Shown here in pieces: positions 6,286-14,548 of a DNA stretch of 46,589 nucleotides; position 1 is the first letter of the stretch; each line of letters opens with the position of its first letter. Below the pieces are notes generated by a model that did not search any database, was not told the DNA's origin, and saw only the letters and a list, made by a program, of their open reading frames with translations. Made by a program: the position numbers and the translations under genes. Source of the DNA: Pseudomonadota bacterium. GTDB lineage: Bacteria > Pseudomonadota > Alphaproteobacteria > Rhizobiales > Rhizobiaceae. Where the stretch lies: positions 1 to 46,589 of the forward strand of contig JAEXMK010000196.1 in assembly GCA_023444445.1 (NCBI GenBank), in the 5' to 3' direction.

Positions 6286-7353
6286 CTATACAGCCGAAAG
6301 ACCGACAGGCGTCACAGGCCCGCGCGGCGCGCTGGTGAGGCCCCAAATTAGGCCTTCCAGTTCATCCAAAGGAATATTTAGCTGCTTGGCAATCTCGTTT
6401 TTGCTGATCCGCTCTTGCCACAGGTGCGACAGAACCTTCCGCCAAACTATTGAGGTCTCGCGCTCGATTCCATCCGGCTCCCCATTCCTGTAGCCCCTTC
6501 GCCCAAGCTCGATGCACATCGACTTGTACTGCCATTCGGTAAGCTTACCGAGATAATGCAGGCGATAAGCCATTGCCATTGCCGACACGCGCCAGCGGGA
6601 TTTCATCTTTAGCACGACGTTTATATCAATAAACCGTGGCGCTCGCGCCCTCACGTCATTCGCAGGCATGAGAAAAGCAGACGCAAAAGCATTCGCCTCA
6701 CGCTCTACTTGCCTACTATCACCTTTCGGACCACCATGGCGATGTAGGACAAGATGCCCAAGCTCATGAATAGAATCGAAAATACTGTGCTCTGCTGTTT
6801 TGAAGTTATTCAAGAAGATGTATGGCTTGCTATCCCTCCAAAAAGAAAACGCATCGACCGTCTTGGTATTCTCGGAAAGAGACATAACCCTAATGCCCTT
6901 TGTTTCGAGTAAACCGATAACGTTTCCAATTGGACGCTCGCCCAAGCCCCAGTGTTCGCGAAGCGATCTGGCAGCGGCCTCCACGTCGGTTTCATAACTG
7001 AGGTCAAGCAAGTTCGTATCAGGTAGAGAAAAACGGCTCTCAACCCAGTCAGCCAACTGAAGACCTAATGCACCCGCAGATATGGCCGCATCGCGCTCCT
7101 TGGCACTCATTTTTGTTAAACTTCTGAAACTCACCGCTTCCGTATCTAACGGCTCAGGATCATCAGAGAAAAAAAACTCGAACGGGTAGCCGAGGGCCGA
7201 AGCTAACCTCTCAACCGTACTCTCGTCCGGTTGGTTCTCTCCTTTTTCAAGCCGAGTTATTGTCATCGGCGACAAACTCGTAAGCTCTGCAAGGCTCTTT
7301 GCTGTGAGCCTACGCCTCATACGGGCCAAGCTGAGCCTCTTACTATTGAACAT
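6286..7353 (-). CDS. XRE-family regulator with ImmA/IrrE metallopeptidase domain
   Basis: A 355-residue protein. Residues about 6-62 are an XRE helix-turn-helix (LARMRRRLTAKSLAELTSL, then MTITRLEKGENQPDE). Residues about 140-240 hold an ImmA/IrrE domain with the zinc site HELGH (196-200) and the third ligand region VEREANAFASAFLMP (216-230). The C-terminal 100 residues are a mixed domain ending TPVGLSAV. The start at 7353 has GGAG 5 bases upstream and is 13 bases after the partner gene stop, so the two form an operon. Proteins of this build act as repressors that are inactivated or activated by proteolysis in mobile elements, or as antitoxins. Here it probably controls itself and its partner through the repeat at 7990-8039. 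Confidence 0.8.
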   Translation of the reverse strand: MFNSKRLSLARMRRRLTAKSLAELTSLSPMTITRLEKGENQPDESTVERLASALGYPFEFFFSDDPEPLDTEAVSFRSLTKMSAKERDAAISAGALGLQLADWVESRFSLPDTNLLDLSYETDVEAAARSLREHWGLGERPIGNVIGLLETKGIRVMSLSENTKTVDAFSFWRDSKPYIFLNNFKTAEHSIFDSIHELGHLVLHRHGGPKGDSRQVEREANAFASAFLMPANDVRARAPRFIDINVVLKMKSRWRVSAMAMAYRLHYLGKLTEWQYKSMCIELGRRGYRNGEPDGIERETSIVWRKVLSHLWQERISKNEIAKQLNIPLDELEGLIWGLTSAPRGPVTPVGLSAV

Positions 7354-7366
7354 CTACACTCCGGCG

Positions 7367-7981
7367 CTATCGCGCGATCACCATTGGATCGAAATCGTCG
7401 GCGCGGTCGTCGTTTTCCTGCACCAGATTGTCAAGAGCTGCATCGAGACCGTCAGAAAGAAAAATCCGTTCGATACAGGCTATAAAGGTGCTGGCCTGAA
7501 TGACTGGCCGCGACAGTTCCGCAGCGCCCCGCTCATCAACCATCATGTAATAAGTGGCGACACCACCCTGTTCGATCGGAGCATACGACGGAAGAGCATC
7601 GCCAAAAAGATTTCCTTCACAAATCCTTTCGGCACCAGCTCCTTTCGGAGACCTGGGCTTGGGGTGGCGGAAGTGGTTTGCGGCAACATCTACGTTGGAA
7701 AAGGCTACGCGAAGCATAAGCCCCTTGTTGAAGATTGCTTCGACGCCCTCGGACCTATCCATTTCCCACTCTGGGCCAACGAAACGATCCCGCAACGCCC
7801 ACGTACCCTCAATATAGGCGTAGGTGCCCGATGCATTCGCGGTATGGAAAGAGGTAGCCGAATTCGCTGCAGCACGTGCCACGTCGCGAACTTCCAACAA
7901 AAGTCTACGATCGAGCTGCAACTGCTGGAGCCGCCGCTCAACATCCAACTCTTCCTTCAATAAGCTCGTCTGAACCATCAT
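7367..7981 (-). CDS. Unknown partner protein of the XRE-ImmA/IrrE operon
   Basis: A 204-residue soluble protein, not recognised. The first 45 residues look like a coiled coil or long helix (LLKEELDVERRLQQLQLD, then RRLLLEVRDVARAAANS). The middle has beta-rich segments (GTYAYIEGTWALRDRFVG, GLMLRVAFSNVD) and the C-terminus is helical and acidic (ALDNLVQENDDRADDFDP). It precedes the XRE-ImmA gene by 13 bases, the layout of a regulated two-gene cassette. AAGG lies 9 bases before the first of two adjacent ATG codons. A toxin, a protease substrate or an effector of immunity are all possible; the sequence does not decide between them. Confidence 0.65.
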   Translation of the reverse strand: MMVQTSLLKEELDVERRLQQLQLDRRLLLEVRDVARAAANSATSFHTANASGTYAYIEGTWALRDRFVGPEWEMDRSEGVEAIFNKGLMLRVAFSNVDVAANHFRHPKPRSPKGAGAERICEGNLFGDALPSYAPIEQGGVATYYMMVDERGAAELSRPVIQASTFIACIERIFLSDGLDAALDNLVQENDDRADDFDPMVIAR

Positions 7982-7989
7982 AGTTTTGC

Positions 7990-8039
7990 GCCTTGTTGAT
8001 TTTTCCCACCTACTTGTAGGTTAAAAAAATCAACAAGGC
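7990..8039. repeat. Nested 50-bp inverted repeat
   Basis: Perfect 15-base arms GCCTTGTTGATTTTT (7990-8004) and its complement (8025-8039) enclose a 14-base palindrome ACCTACTTGTAGGT (8008-8021). It lies 9 bases upstream of the unknown-protein gene at 7981 and just beyond the integrase stop at 8050. No T-run follows the stem on either strand, so an operator for the XRE-ImmA regulator is likelier than a terminator. Confidence 0.6.
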
Positions 8040-8049
8040 AAGATCGCGT

Positions 8050-9315
8050 TTATTTGGGTTTCTCACTTAGAGGGGACGAGGGTTCGTCCGAATGCATCAT
8101 CCTGAAAACCTCATTTGAAACCTTGTCTGCCGCCGCGATAAGAACGCTATCAAGGTGATGCACATATCGTTGGGTGACGTTGCCCGCAGCATGCCCCAAC
8201 AAAGCGGATATCGTGATTTCGGTAAATCCGAGATCGCCCGCAACACTGGCGTAGGAATGTCGCAACGTATGCGACGTGACACCTTTTAACCCCGCCCGGT
8301 TCGTCAGGCGGTCGAGCGCATCATCCAGCGCGGTGTAGTGACCTTTCTCGCTTCGTGGCCCCGGCATAACGTAGGGATTATCACCATCTCTTGGAACGCC
8401 GCGCAGAACCTTAAACACCGCGCCACCCACCGGTCGAACGGAAGCATCCTCCTTGGAATCGTCAAGCCGCAGGCAGCTACCGGCCTCGTCAACTTCCGAC
8501 CACATAAGCCCCGCGATTTCACTAAGCCGGAAGCCAGTCAGAAGAAACAGCTTCGTGCCCACAACGCCTTGCCACAGTTCATCGTCTGCATTTTCCAGAA
8601 CTTTTCCAAGCGCTCTATACTCCTTTGCGCTCAATCGGCGCGTCCTTTTTCCGACCGCCGGTTTTTTGATGCCACGCGCGGGGTTGTTCGCGATGATGCC
8701 TGCGGACACCGCATAGGTGAGAATGGCACTTAACAGCGTCACAGATTGGGACGCCGTCCCTGCTCCACCCGTCACCACCGCGCGCCCACGCAGCTTTTCT
8801 GTTTTCTCGTCAGCCGCTGTTTTGCCGGTCGTAACGTCGCGCATCATCTTAATGGCATCAGCGGTCGTGAGTTCCTGCACCGGCCTGTTCCCGATGAGCG
8901 GGATGATATGTCTGTTCGCGCGGCCCTTATCGACATAAAGGGTGGAAGCCTTTTTCGGCTTGCCGCGTTTGCCGAATACTAGTCCCTTGTCCGCCGCGTC
9001 GAAATACAGATCGCATAGTTCTTTGACGGTCAAAGCCTTGCGTCGCGTCGAGCGGTCAAGCTGCGGGTCTTCGCCCCTCGCAACGTCACCGAGAACCGCC
9101 TTTGCTTCCTTCCGGGCCTCATCCACGGTCAATGCACCGTGGACGCCAATCTTGAAACGACGCGTCTGTTTACCCGCCCTGTATTGAGCAACATAGGTCT
9201 TCCGACCGCTAGGCCACACGCGAACGCCGAAGCCGGGTAATTCGTCATCCCATTCGAAATAATCTTTGTCGCCAGCCGCAAGGCCGTCTATCATCCGCTT
9301 TGTCAGCTTTGCCAC
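8050..9315 (-). CDS. int: Prophage tyrosine integrase
   Basis: A 421-residue P4/DUF4102-type tyrosine recombinase. The N-terminal arm-binding domain is at about 1-90 (GFGVRVWPSGRKTYVAQYR), the core-binding domain at about 95-215, and the catalytic domain at about 225-400 with Arg (LFLLTGFRLSEIAGL), HTLRHSYASV, the second His in LLGHAAGNVTQRYVHH and the nucleophilic Tyr in the same stretch. The GTG at 9315 gives the usual N-terminus MAKLTKRMIDGL and has GGAG 9 bases upstream; a GTG at 9330 is also possible. It should recombine the tRNA-Arg 3' end (9487-9531), which lies 156 bases upstream of the alternative start. Confidence 0.9.
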   Translation of the reverse strand: MAKLTKRMIDGLAAGDKDYFEWDDELPGFGVRVWPSGRKTYVAQYRAGKQTRRFKIGVHGALTVDEARKEAKAVLGDVARGEDPQLDRSTRRKALTVKELCDLYFDAADKGLVFGKRGKPKKASTLYVDKGRANRHIIPLIGNRPVQELTTADAIKMMRDVTTGKTAADEKTEKLRGRAVVTGGAGTASQSVTLLSAILTYAVSAGIIANNPARGIKKPAVGKRTRRLSAKEYRALGKVLENADDELWQGVVGTKLFLLTGFRLSEIAGLMWSEVDEAGSCLRLDDSKEDASVRPVGGAVFKVLRGVPRDGDNPYVMPGPRSEKGHYTALDDALDRLTNRAGLKGVTSHTLRHSYASVAGDLGFTEITISALLGHAAGNVTQRYVHHLDSVLIAAADKVSNEVFRMMHSDEPSSPLSEKPK

Positions 9316-9348
9316 GCTGGCTTTCTCCACCCGCTACAGGAAGCACAT

Positions 9349-9467
9349 AGGAAGCGGCAGGAAGCAAATCGAGGTAAACTTGATCCAAACCGTTGTAATT
9401 GCGGAAAACGCTTTCCGCTTGATCTGGATAGCAAAATCAATTTGGAGTAAACAAGAGGAAGCGGCAG
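9349..9467 (+). promoter_or_regulatory. Candidate integrase arm-type binding sites
   Basis: The 12-base direct repeat AGGAAGCGGCAG occurs at 9349-9360 and 9456-9467, with partial copies around 9338 and 9360 (AGGAAGC). A hairpin GCGGAAA...TTTCCGC lies between them (9401-9418). The position between int and the att core fits arm sites of a lambda-type recombination complex; binding is not shown. Confidence 0.45.
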
Positions 9468-9486
9468 AAAATCATTCACCCCTGCC

Positions 9487-9531
9487 TTCCGATTCCAAAG
9501 GTCACAGGTTCGAATCCTGTCGGGTGCGCCA
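9487..9531 (+). tRNA. attR core: 3' fragment of tRNA-Arg(CCG)
   Basis: These 45 bases fold as the anticodon loop (TTCCGAT, anticodon CCG at 9489-9491), the 3' side of the anticodon stem (TCCAA), variable loop AGGTC, T stem ACAGG/CCTGT with loop TTCGAAT, the acceptor 3' strand CGGGTGC, discriminator G and CCA. The 5' half is absent: the bases before 9487 do not pair with TCCAA. This is the right-hand duplicate made when an element integrates at a tRNA 3' end. The whole tRNA gene should be at the left end of the prophage, outside the window. Confidence 0.85.
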
Positions 9532-9605
9532 TAAAACCAACCGTTTACTGATCTTTCAGGATCTCCGCCTGCTGCGACACATAAAAGTAGGCAATGTCCC
9601 TGGCT

Positions 9606-10931
9606 TCAAGCTCTCGCTGGGCCGCCGCGGGTCAGGGCAGGCTCCGGTTCGGCCTCATCCTCGACAAGGCTGGCATTTGCCTGCAGATGCAGGCCCATCA
9701 CCGCCACCAGCAGTAAAAACCAGACGAAGCCGGAGCTCAGCAGAAAGAGGGTTTCCAGAAAGCCGTAAAGCAGCACATAAAGCCAGACGCCGATATAGAG
9801 CCGCGTCAGCGGGCTGCCCCGCGTGGCGGCATCCATTTTGCCGAGATAGTGAAGCGGCAGCAGACAAATCCAGATCATCACCAGAACCAGCCCCGGTACG
9901 CCGCCCCCCAGCAAAAGGTCGAAATAACCACTGTGGGAGGATGGCGCAGTCGTCGCCCAGCTATTGTTTTCGGTGAAGCTCGACATCAGGGTGTCGCTGC
10001 GCCAGAAGGCCTGGTAGCCATATCCGACGATCGGGCTTTGCCTGATGTAATCGATGGCGACGACCCAGATATCCGTTCTGCCGGTAAAACTGGCGTCGAC
10101 ACCCATCTTCGTCAGCATCTGCGCAAATACCGGGTCGATTGTGGTACCCACGGTCACAACCGTGAAGACCGACAGAAGCATGGCCACGACCATATATCGC
10201 CAGCGGGGCCAGCGCACGATGAACCAGCCCGCCGAGACGATAATCGGCATCAGGCCGAGCACCGTCTTGCCACCCGACTTGACCAGAAAGACGAGCGAGA
10301 GCAGCAGTATCATCGAGCCGCCGATGAAGGACCAGCGCCTGCAGAGATAGATGCCCGCGATGATCAGCACTGCCATGACCGACGCGGCCTCGTTCTTGTG
10401 CTGGAAGACCCCGCGCCAGTTACCCGCCAGAAGCGGCTCCAGCGCGTCGCTGGCCTGGTGGATGGACCGCGACGGCAACACGATGACTCCGAAGTAACAC
10501 AGGAACAGAATAATCATCACACAACCGGCAAGCAGCGTGGCGAATTGCCGTTCCGTGCGCGGCAATTGCAGGAAGCCGCTGGCAAGCACACAGATGATGG
10601 CGCACATCGCAAGCCGCCGGATCGAAAAAATCGGCGATTCCCCCACAATCGAGGTGAAGACATGCCAGCCGAAAATCGCCGCCATCAGCAGGCGCGGGGT
10701 CAAGACGAGGGAAAACGAGCGCTCCTTCGCCATGAATGCCACGAAGCTGAAAAGCAGGATGATCGCGGTAAGCTGATTGAGCAGGTTGGACCCGGCCGCC
10801 ATCGCCGATCCCTCATAGGTCGAGGAGAGCGAAATATAGGGCGAGAAACCGACCGTGAAATAAAGGAACGTCACATAAAACAGTGTATTGCGCCAATATC
10901 CACGCGCCTGTTCGTGGTGCCCAGCATCCAT
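9606..10931 (-). CDS. O-antigen ligase/Wzy-ExoQ-like polysaccharide polymerase
   Basis: A 441-residue membrane protein with ten or more hydrophobic segments, likely to polymerise or transfer polysaccharide repeat units at the periplasmic face. The family pattern is visible: RGVFQHKNEAASVMA at about residue 185, a large periplasmic loop with FTGRTDIW, and SPIVGYGYQAFW at about 310. This is the arrangement of ExoQ and related WaaL/Wzy proteins. ATG 10931 has AAGG 7 bases upstream; a start at 10958 would add nine residues. It is the first host gene right of the prophage and is divergent from an acyltransferase gene. The target polymer is unknown. Confidence 0.8.
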   Translation of the reverse strand: MDAGHHEQARGYWRNTLFYVTFLYFTVGFSPYISLSSTYEGSAMAAGSNLLNQLTAIILLFSFVAFMAKERSFSLVLTPRLLMAAIFGWHVFTSIVGESPIFSIRRLAMCAIICVLASGFLQLPRTERQFATLLAGCVMIILFLCYFGVIVLPSRSIHQASDALEPLLAGNWRGVFQHKNEAASVMAVLIIAGIYLCRRWSFIGGSMILLLSLVFLVKSGGKTVLGLMPIIVSAGWFIVRWPRWRYMVVAMLLSVFTVVTVGTTIDPVFAQMLTKMGVDASFTGRTDIWVVAIDYIRQSPIVGYGYQAFWRSDTLMSSFTENNSWATTAPSSHSGYFDLLLGGGVPGLVLVMIWICLLPLHYLGKMDAATRGSPLTRLYIGVWLYVLLYGFLETLFLLSSGFVWFLLLVAVMGLHLQANASLVEDEAEPEPALTRGGPARA

Positions 10932-11337
10932 AAGGGGGCCTTCGCTGCGTTTTTCCATATGAGCTACATCGTAACCGATGCTTCCTTCGATAACACGACT
11001 ATTCCGCGAAAACCCTTTTTTTTAGTTATCCAAAATACACGGAAAAATAGCTGATCGTCAGACACATCGACGCATCGCCATATGGGAAGACACATCCGCC
11101 GGGGATAACGGGGGTCCGCCGGTTACCCCAACGTGTCGAAATCGACCTTGTCGCTCCACAAGCAATATTCCGGTCGCCGGGCTCTTCAGATTTTAAGTTT
11201 TTTCTGAACATATACACCATCAATTCTTGCAAGCATCGGATGAGGATAACGCGGTGACTTTTTCGATGGGGTGCGATCCGCCGCCTCTCGTGCAGTGAGG
11301 CAAGGGATGTGAACGGTTGAGATTCTCAGGGGTGTCG
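10932..11337. other. Intergenic region between divergent polysaccharide genes
   Basis: About 400 bases with AT-rich patches (10998-11025 and 11190-11215) that could hold divergent promoters for the polymerase and acyltransferase genes. A weak hairpin of GGGGATAAC with GGTTACCCC lies near 11100-11128. I see no gene or clear regulator site. Confidence 0.3.
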
Positions 11338-12321
11338 ATGCAAAAGGTTTATTCCATCCAGTTCTTGAGGGCGCTCGCGGCGTTTTCGGTGCTGCTGTTT
11401 CACATAATCGGCGAACCCTTCACGATTGGCGCCGCCGGCGTGGATGTCTTTTTTGTCATCTCCGGCCTCATCATGGGATCTTTCGCAACGACGGCGGGGC
11501 CGGGCACGTTTTTATACCATAGGCTGGTCCGTATCGTACCGCTGTATTGGGCCGTGACCCTGGTGATGTGCGCCGGGGCGATGGCGGGCGTTTTTTCCAC
11601 CTTCACCTTCACCCTCGAACATCTCTGGAAATCGCTGCTTTTTATTCCCTATACCGCCGACAACGGCGAAGTGGCTCCCCTTTTGGTCGTGGGCTGGACC
11701 CTCAATATGGAAATGTTCTTCTATATTGTCTTCGCGCTTGGACTTGCCCTGCGCGCACCGCTTGCGATCACGGTCGGCATCCTGTCCGCCATGGCCCTGG
11801 CGGGGCAGGTTTTCCACTCACAATCCCCCTTCATGCAGACCTGGACCTCGCCGCTCCTACTGGAGTTTCTTGGCGGGCTGCTGCTATCGCGCTTCATGTT
11901 CCAGGGCGTACAGGCGGGCATCGCCGCGCTTGTTATCTCGGTGACCGGTTTCGTTGCCGCGGCTCTGATAAGCGAGCAATCCGGAATGCTGCGCCTGTTG
12001 ACCTGGGGCGTGCCTGCCTTTTTCCTTGTGGCAGGATGCGTGTGGCTCGAGAACGGCGGACTATGGCCCAGACGCCTGCTGAAGCCCATCGAGATCGTCG
12101 GGGATTCCTCCTATGCCCTTTATCTTCTGCACGGCCTGGTGATCTCGATCGTCCATAAGATACTGGCGCCCGGATTTCTCGCAGGCACCGTCATCATCAT
12201 CGTTGCACTGGCCGTGTCAGTCGCCGCGCATTTCCTGTTCGAGAAGCCGCTGATCAGGCTTTTCAGACGCGGATATGGCGGCAGGTCGCCGCAGCGAGAT
12301 CAGGCCGTATCGGTGCGCTGA
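11338..12321 (+). CDS. Acyltransferase family 3, ExoZ-like
   Basis: A 327-residue integral membrane O-acyltransferase likely to decorate a surface polysaccharide. It opens with the family signature YSIQFLRALAAFSVLLFHI and GAAGVDVFFVISGLIMG, followed by about eight further transmembrane segments (for instance PLYWAVTLVMCAGAMAG) and ends with a basic cytoplasmic tail. The ATG at 11338 is preceded by AGGGG; a TTG at 11317 is less likely. ExoZ adds acetyl groups to succinoglycan in Sinorhizobium; here the acceptor may be the polymer made by the neighbouring polymerase. Confidence 0.85.
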   Translation: MQKVYSIQFLRALAAFSVLLFHIIGEPFTIGAAGVDVFFVISGLIMGSFATTAGPGTFLYHRLVRIVPLYWAVTLVMCAGAMAGVFSTFTFTLEHLWKSLLFIPYTADNGEVAPLLVVGWTLNMEMFFYIVFALGLALRAPLAITVGILSAMALAGQVFHSQSPFMQTWTSPLLLEFLGGLLLSRFMFQGVQAGIAALVISVTGFVAAALISEQSGMLRLLTWGVPAFFLVAGCVWLENGGLWPRRLLKPIEIVGDSSYALYLLHGLVISIVHKILAPGFLAGTVIIIVALAVSVAAHFLFEKPLIRLFRRGYGGRSPQRDQAVSVR

Positions 12322-12511
12322 CGCCAGCATTGGTCGCGGACCTCATGAAGACGATAGCAGATCCGCTTCGCAAACGACGACGCGAAAAGCCACCCATTCC
12401 CCGGGGATTTCGGCGCATATCGAAGGTCGGCTTCGCGTCTCGTCGAACGGACGTGACCTCTGGATTGGCGGAGATGTTGTCACCGGCATAGAAGGCGCGG
12501 TCTCTCTGTAG
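12322..12511 (+). pseudogene. Possible C-terminal remnant of a PhzF-family protein
   Basis: Immediately after the acyltransferase, one frame reads PALVADLMKTIADP and another, shifted, reads SAHIEGRLRVSSNGRDLW followed by IGGDVVTGIEGAVSL and a stop. Both resemble the end of PhzF-type isomerases. There is no start codon or N-terminal part. The match is short and from memory only. Confidence 0.25.
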
Positions 12512-12549
12512 TCTGATTTGGCAAAGTGGTTTTCGGTTACGCGAAATGC

Positions 12550-12579
12550 GCATCGGCGGGGATCTCTCCCCGCCGATGC
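12550..12579 (-). terminator. Hairpin terminator after the chemoreceptor gene
   Basis: A perfect 12-bp stem GCATCGGCGGGG (12550-12561) with CCCCGCCGATGC (12568-12579) and a 6-base loop lies 22 bases beyond the chemoreceptor stop. The following ATTTC is only a weak U-tract, so efficiency is uncertain. It may also stop readthrough from the plus strand. Confidence 0.55.
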
Positions 12580-12601
12580 TTAGTTTACAGCCAATCGTCG
12601 C

Positions 12602-14548
12602 TTAGAACTCCTGCCAGTCGCCTTCTAGATTGACAGCAGCATTGCCCGAGAATGCCGAGGCAAGCTTGCGGCCGAGCGCCCGCGCAGGAGATGTCACCGA
12701 TCTGTCGCTGACCGCAGCACTGCGCACCGGTGCGGGCTGGCTCTTCTGCTGATAGGCGGCATCGCCAAGCTTGAACTGCGACAGCAGCTGGTTGAGAGAC
12801 GCCACTTCCTTGGCGAGGCTATGGCTTGCGGCATTGGTCTCTTCCACCATCGCCGCGTTCTTCTGCGTGTCCTGATCCATCTGGTTCACAGCCGTATTGA
12901 TCTGCTGCAGACCCGAAGACTGTTCCTGCGCCGCTTCCACGATGGAGACGACATGGCGGTTGATTTCCTGCACTTCGGTCACGATGGTCGCCAGCGCCTT
13001 GCCGGTGTCACCCACCAGCTGCACGCCCTGCTGCACCTGATCGTTGGACGTGGTGATCAGCGCCTTGATCTCTTTCGCCGCATGGGCGGAACGTTGTGCA
13101 AGCTCGCGGACTTCCTGGGCCACGACCGCAAAGCCCTTGCCCGCCTCGCCCGCACGCGCTGCCTCAACACCGGCATTCAGCGCCAAAAGGTTGGTCTGGA
13201 AGGCGATCTCGTCGATCACGCCGATGATGTTGGAGATCTCATTGGCGGATTTGGCAATCTGCTCCATGGCGACCACGGCGCGGCGCACCACATCGCCGGA
13301 TTTTTCGGCGCCAGCCTTGGCACGGCTGACGATCTCGCCCGCTTCCTGTGCACGCCGGGTAGAATCCCGCACCGTCGTGGTGATCTCTTCCAGAGCCGCA
13401 GCGGTTTCTTCAACGGCGGCGGCCTGCTGTTCGGTGCGCTTGGCAAGATCGTCGGCAGCCGACTTGATCTCGTTGGCTCCTGCACCGATGCCACCGGCAT
13501 TCTGCGCAACCCTTGTCAGCGCCGACTGCAGCTTCTCGGCCGACATGTTGAAGTCGCTGCGAACAGCGTCGAGCGTCGCGGTGAAGGGCTGGTCGATGCG
13601 ATAGGACACATCGCCATCGGAAAGCTTCGACAGGCCGGTCGCGAGATTGTCGACGGCGAATTTGACGTCGGCTGCTTCCTTTGCCTTCTGCTGCTCGCGC
13701 GCGATGCGGTCTTTCTCCGACATCGACCGATTGGCTTCAGTCTCCTGTTCAAGGCGGATGCGCTCGATCGCGCTCTCGCGGAACACCTGAACGGCGACCG
13801 CCATCTGGCCGACTTCGTCCTTGCGGTCCATGCCGTCGATCTCGGCCGCCGTATCGCCGCCTGCCAGCGACACCATGCGCTGCCGTAGCCGGGCAATCGG
13901 CGTGGTGATGCCGCGGGACGAGACGAACAGCGCCATGATAATGCCTGCCGTGAAAACGATGCCGACGACGACAAGCGAGGTCAGGATTGTAGAGCTGGTC
14001 TGGCCGGTCAGGTCATTGCTGCCCGTGACAACGCCGTTGGAGAGCTTTTCAAGAAGGGCGGCGATTTCTTGTCCAGTCGACCGAATCAGGAGGTCGGCCT
14101 TGAGAAGTTCAGCGGCGGACTCCGCGTTGTGGTTGGACGAACCGAATTCCACGGCTTTGTCGGTGAGTGCGGTTATGTTCCGGGCAAGGGTCAGCAACCT
14201 GTCCAGGGCCTGGATTTCCTCCGGGAAAATCTTTCTGACCCCATTGAGACGGGTAATCAGCGCTTCCCTGTCGGTCTCATATTCGTGCTTGACGATCTTG
14301 AAGTCGGGACTGGCGGCATCATAAGCCATGACTTGATAGGCGCCATAGGCCATGGCCTGCAGGTTCCGGTTGGCCCGTGCAAGCTCCACCAGTGCAGCAT
14401 TGTCGGTAGAAATGAAGGTGGAGTAGAGTGTGTCCGCTTCCTTGTAGCGCGAGGCCATAAACGCGGTGGCACCAAGACCAACAATGCAGAGCGGCAAAAT
14501 GAGCGACAGGATTTTTGTGCGGATACTGGCATTTTGGAGAAAGGACAC
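12602..14548 (-). CDS. Methyl-accepting chemotaxis protein
   Basis: A 648-residue chemoreceptor. TM1 is at about 10-30 (LSLILPLCIVGLGATAFMA), a periplasmic helical sensor follows to about 185, TM2 at about 190-212 (LVVVGIVFTAGIIMALFV), a HAMP domain at about 213-265 with a second HAMP-like segment at about 300-350, and the signalling domain thereafter with the hairpin tip EIAFQTNLLALNAGVEAARAG. It ends DWQEF, resembling the CheR/CheB-tethering pentapeptide NWETF. The GTG at 14548 is chosen since AGGAG lies 6 bases upstream and the N-terminus then starts directly at TM1. Ligand unknown. Confidence 0.9.
   Translation of the reverse strand: MSFLQNASIRTKILSLILPLCIVGLGATAFMASRYKEADTLYSTFISTDNAALVELARANRNLQAMAYGAYQVMAYDAASPDFKIVKHEYETDREALITRLNGVRKIFPEEIQALDRLLTLARNITALTDKAVEFGSSNHNAESAAELLKADLLIRSTGQEIAALLEKLSNGVVTGSNDLTGQTSSTILTSLVVVGIVFTAGIIMALFVSSRGITTPIARLRQRMVSLAGGDTAAEIDGMDRKDEVGQMAVAVQVFRESAIERIRLEQETEANRSMSEKDRIAREQQKAKEAADVKFAVDNLATGLSKLSDGDVSYRIDQPFTATLDAVRSDFNMSAEKLQSALTRVAQNAGGIGAGANEIKSAADDLAKRTEQQAAAVEETAAALEEITTTVRDSTRRAQEAGEIVSRAKAGAEKSGDVVRRAVVAMEQIAKSANEISNIIGVIDEIAFQTNLLALNAGVEAARAGEAGKGFAVVAQEVRELAQRSAHAAKEIKALITTSNDQVQQGVQLVGDTGKALATIVTEVQEINRHVVSIVEAAQEQSSGLQQINTAVNQMDQDTQKNAAMVEETNAASHSLAKEVASLNQLLSQFKLGDAAYQQKSQPAPVRSAAVSDRSVTSPARALGRKLASAFSGNAAVNLEGDWQEF

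Noticed and set aside
9849..11054. 401-codon plus-strand frame opposite the polymerase gene
   Set aside because: Arg/His/Asp/Gln-rich shadow without a ribosome site; the minus-strand membrane protein is convincing.
12263..12553. 96-codon minus-strand frame after the acyltransferase gene
   Set aside because: Arg-rich shadow of the possible PhzF remnant and acyltransferase end.
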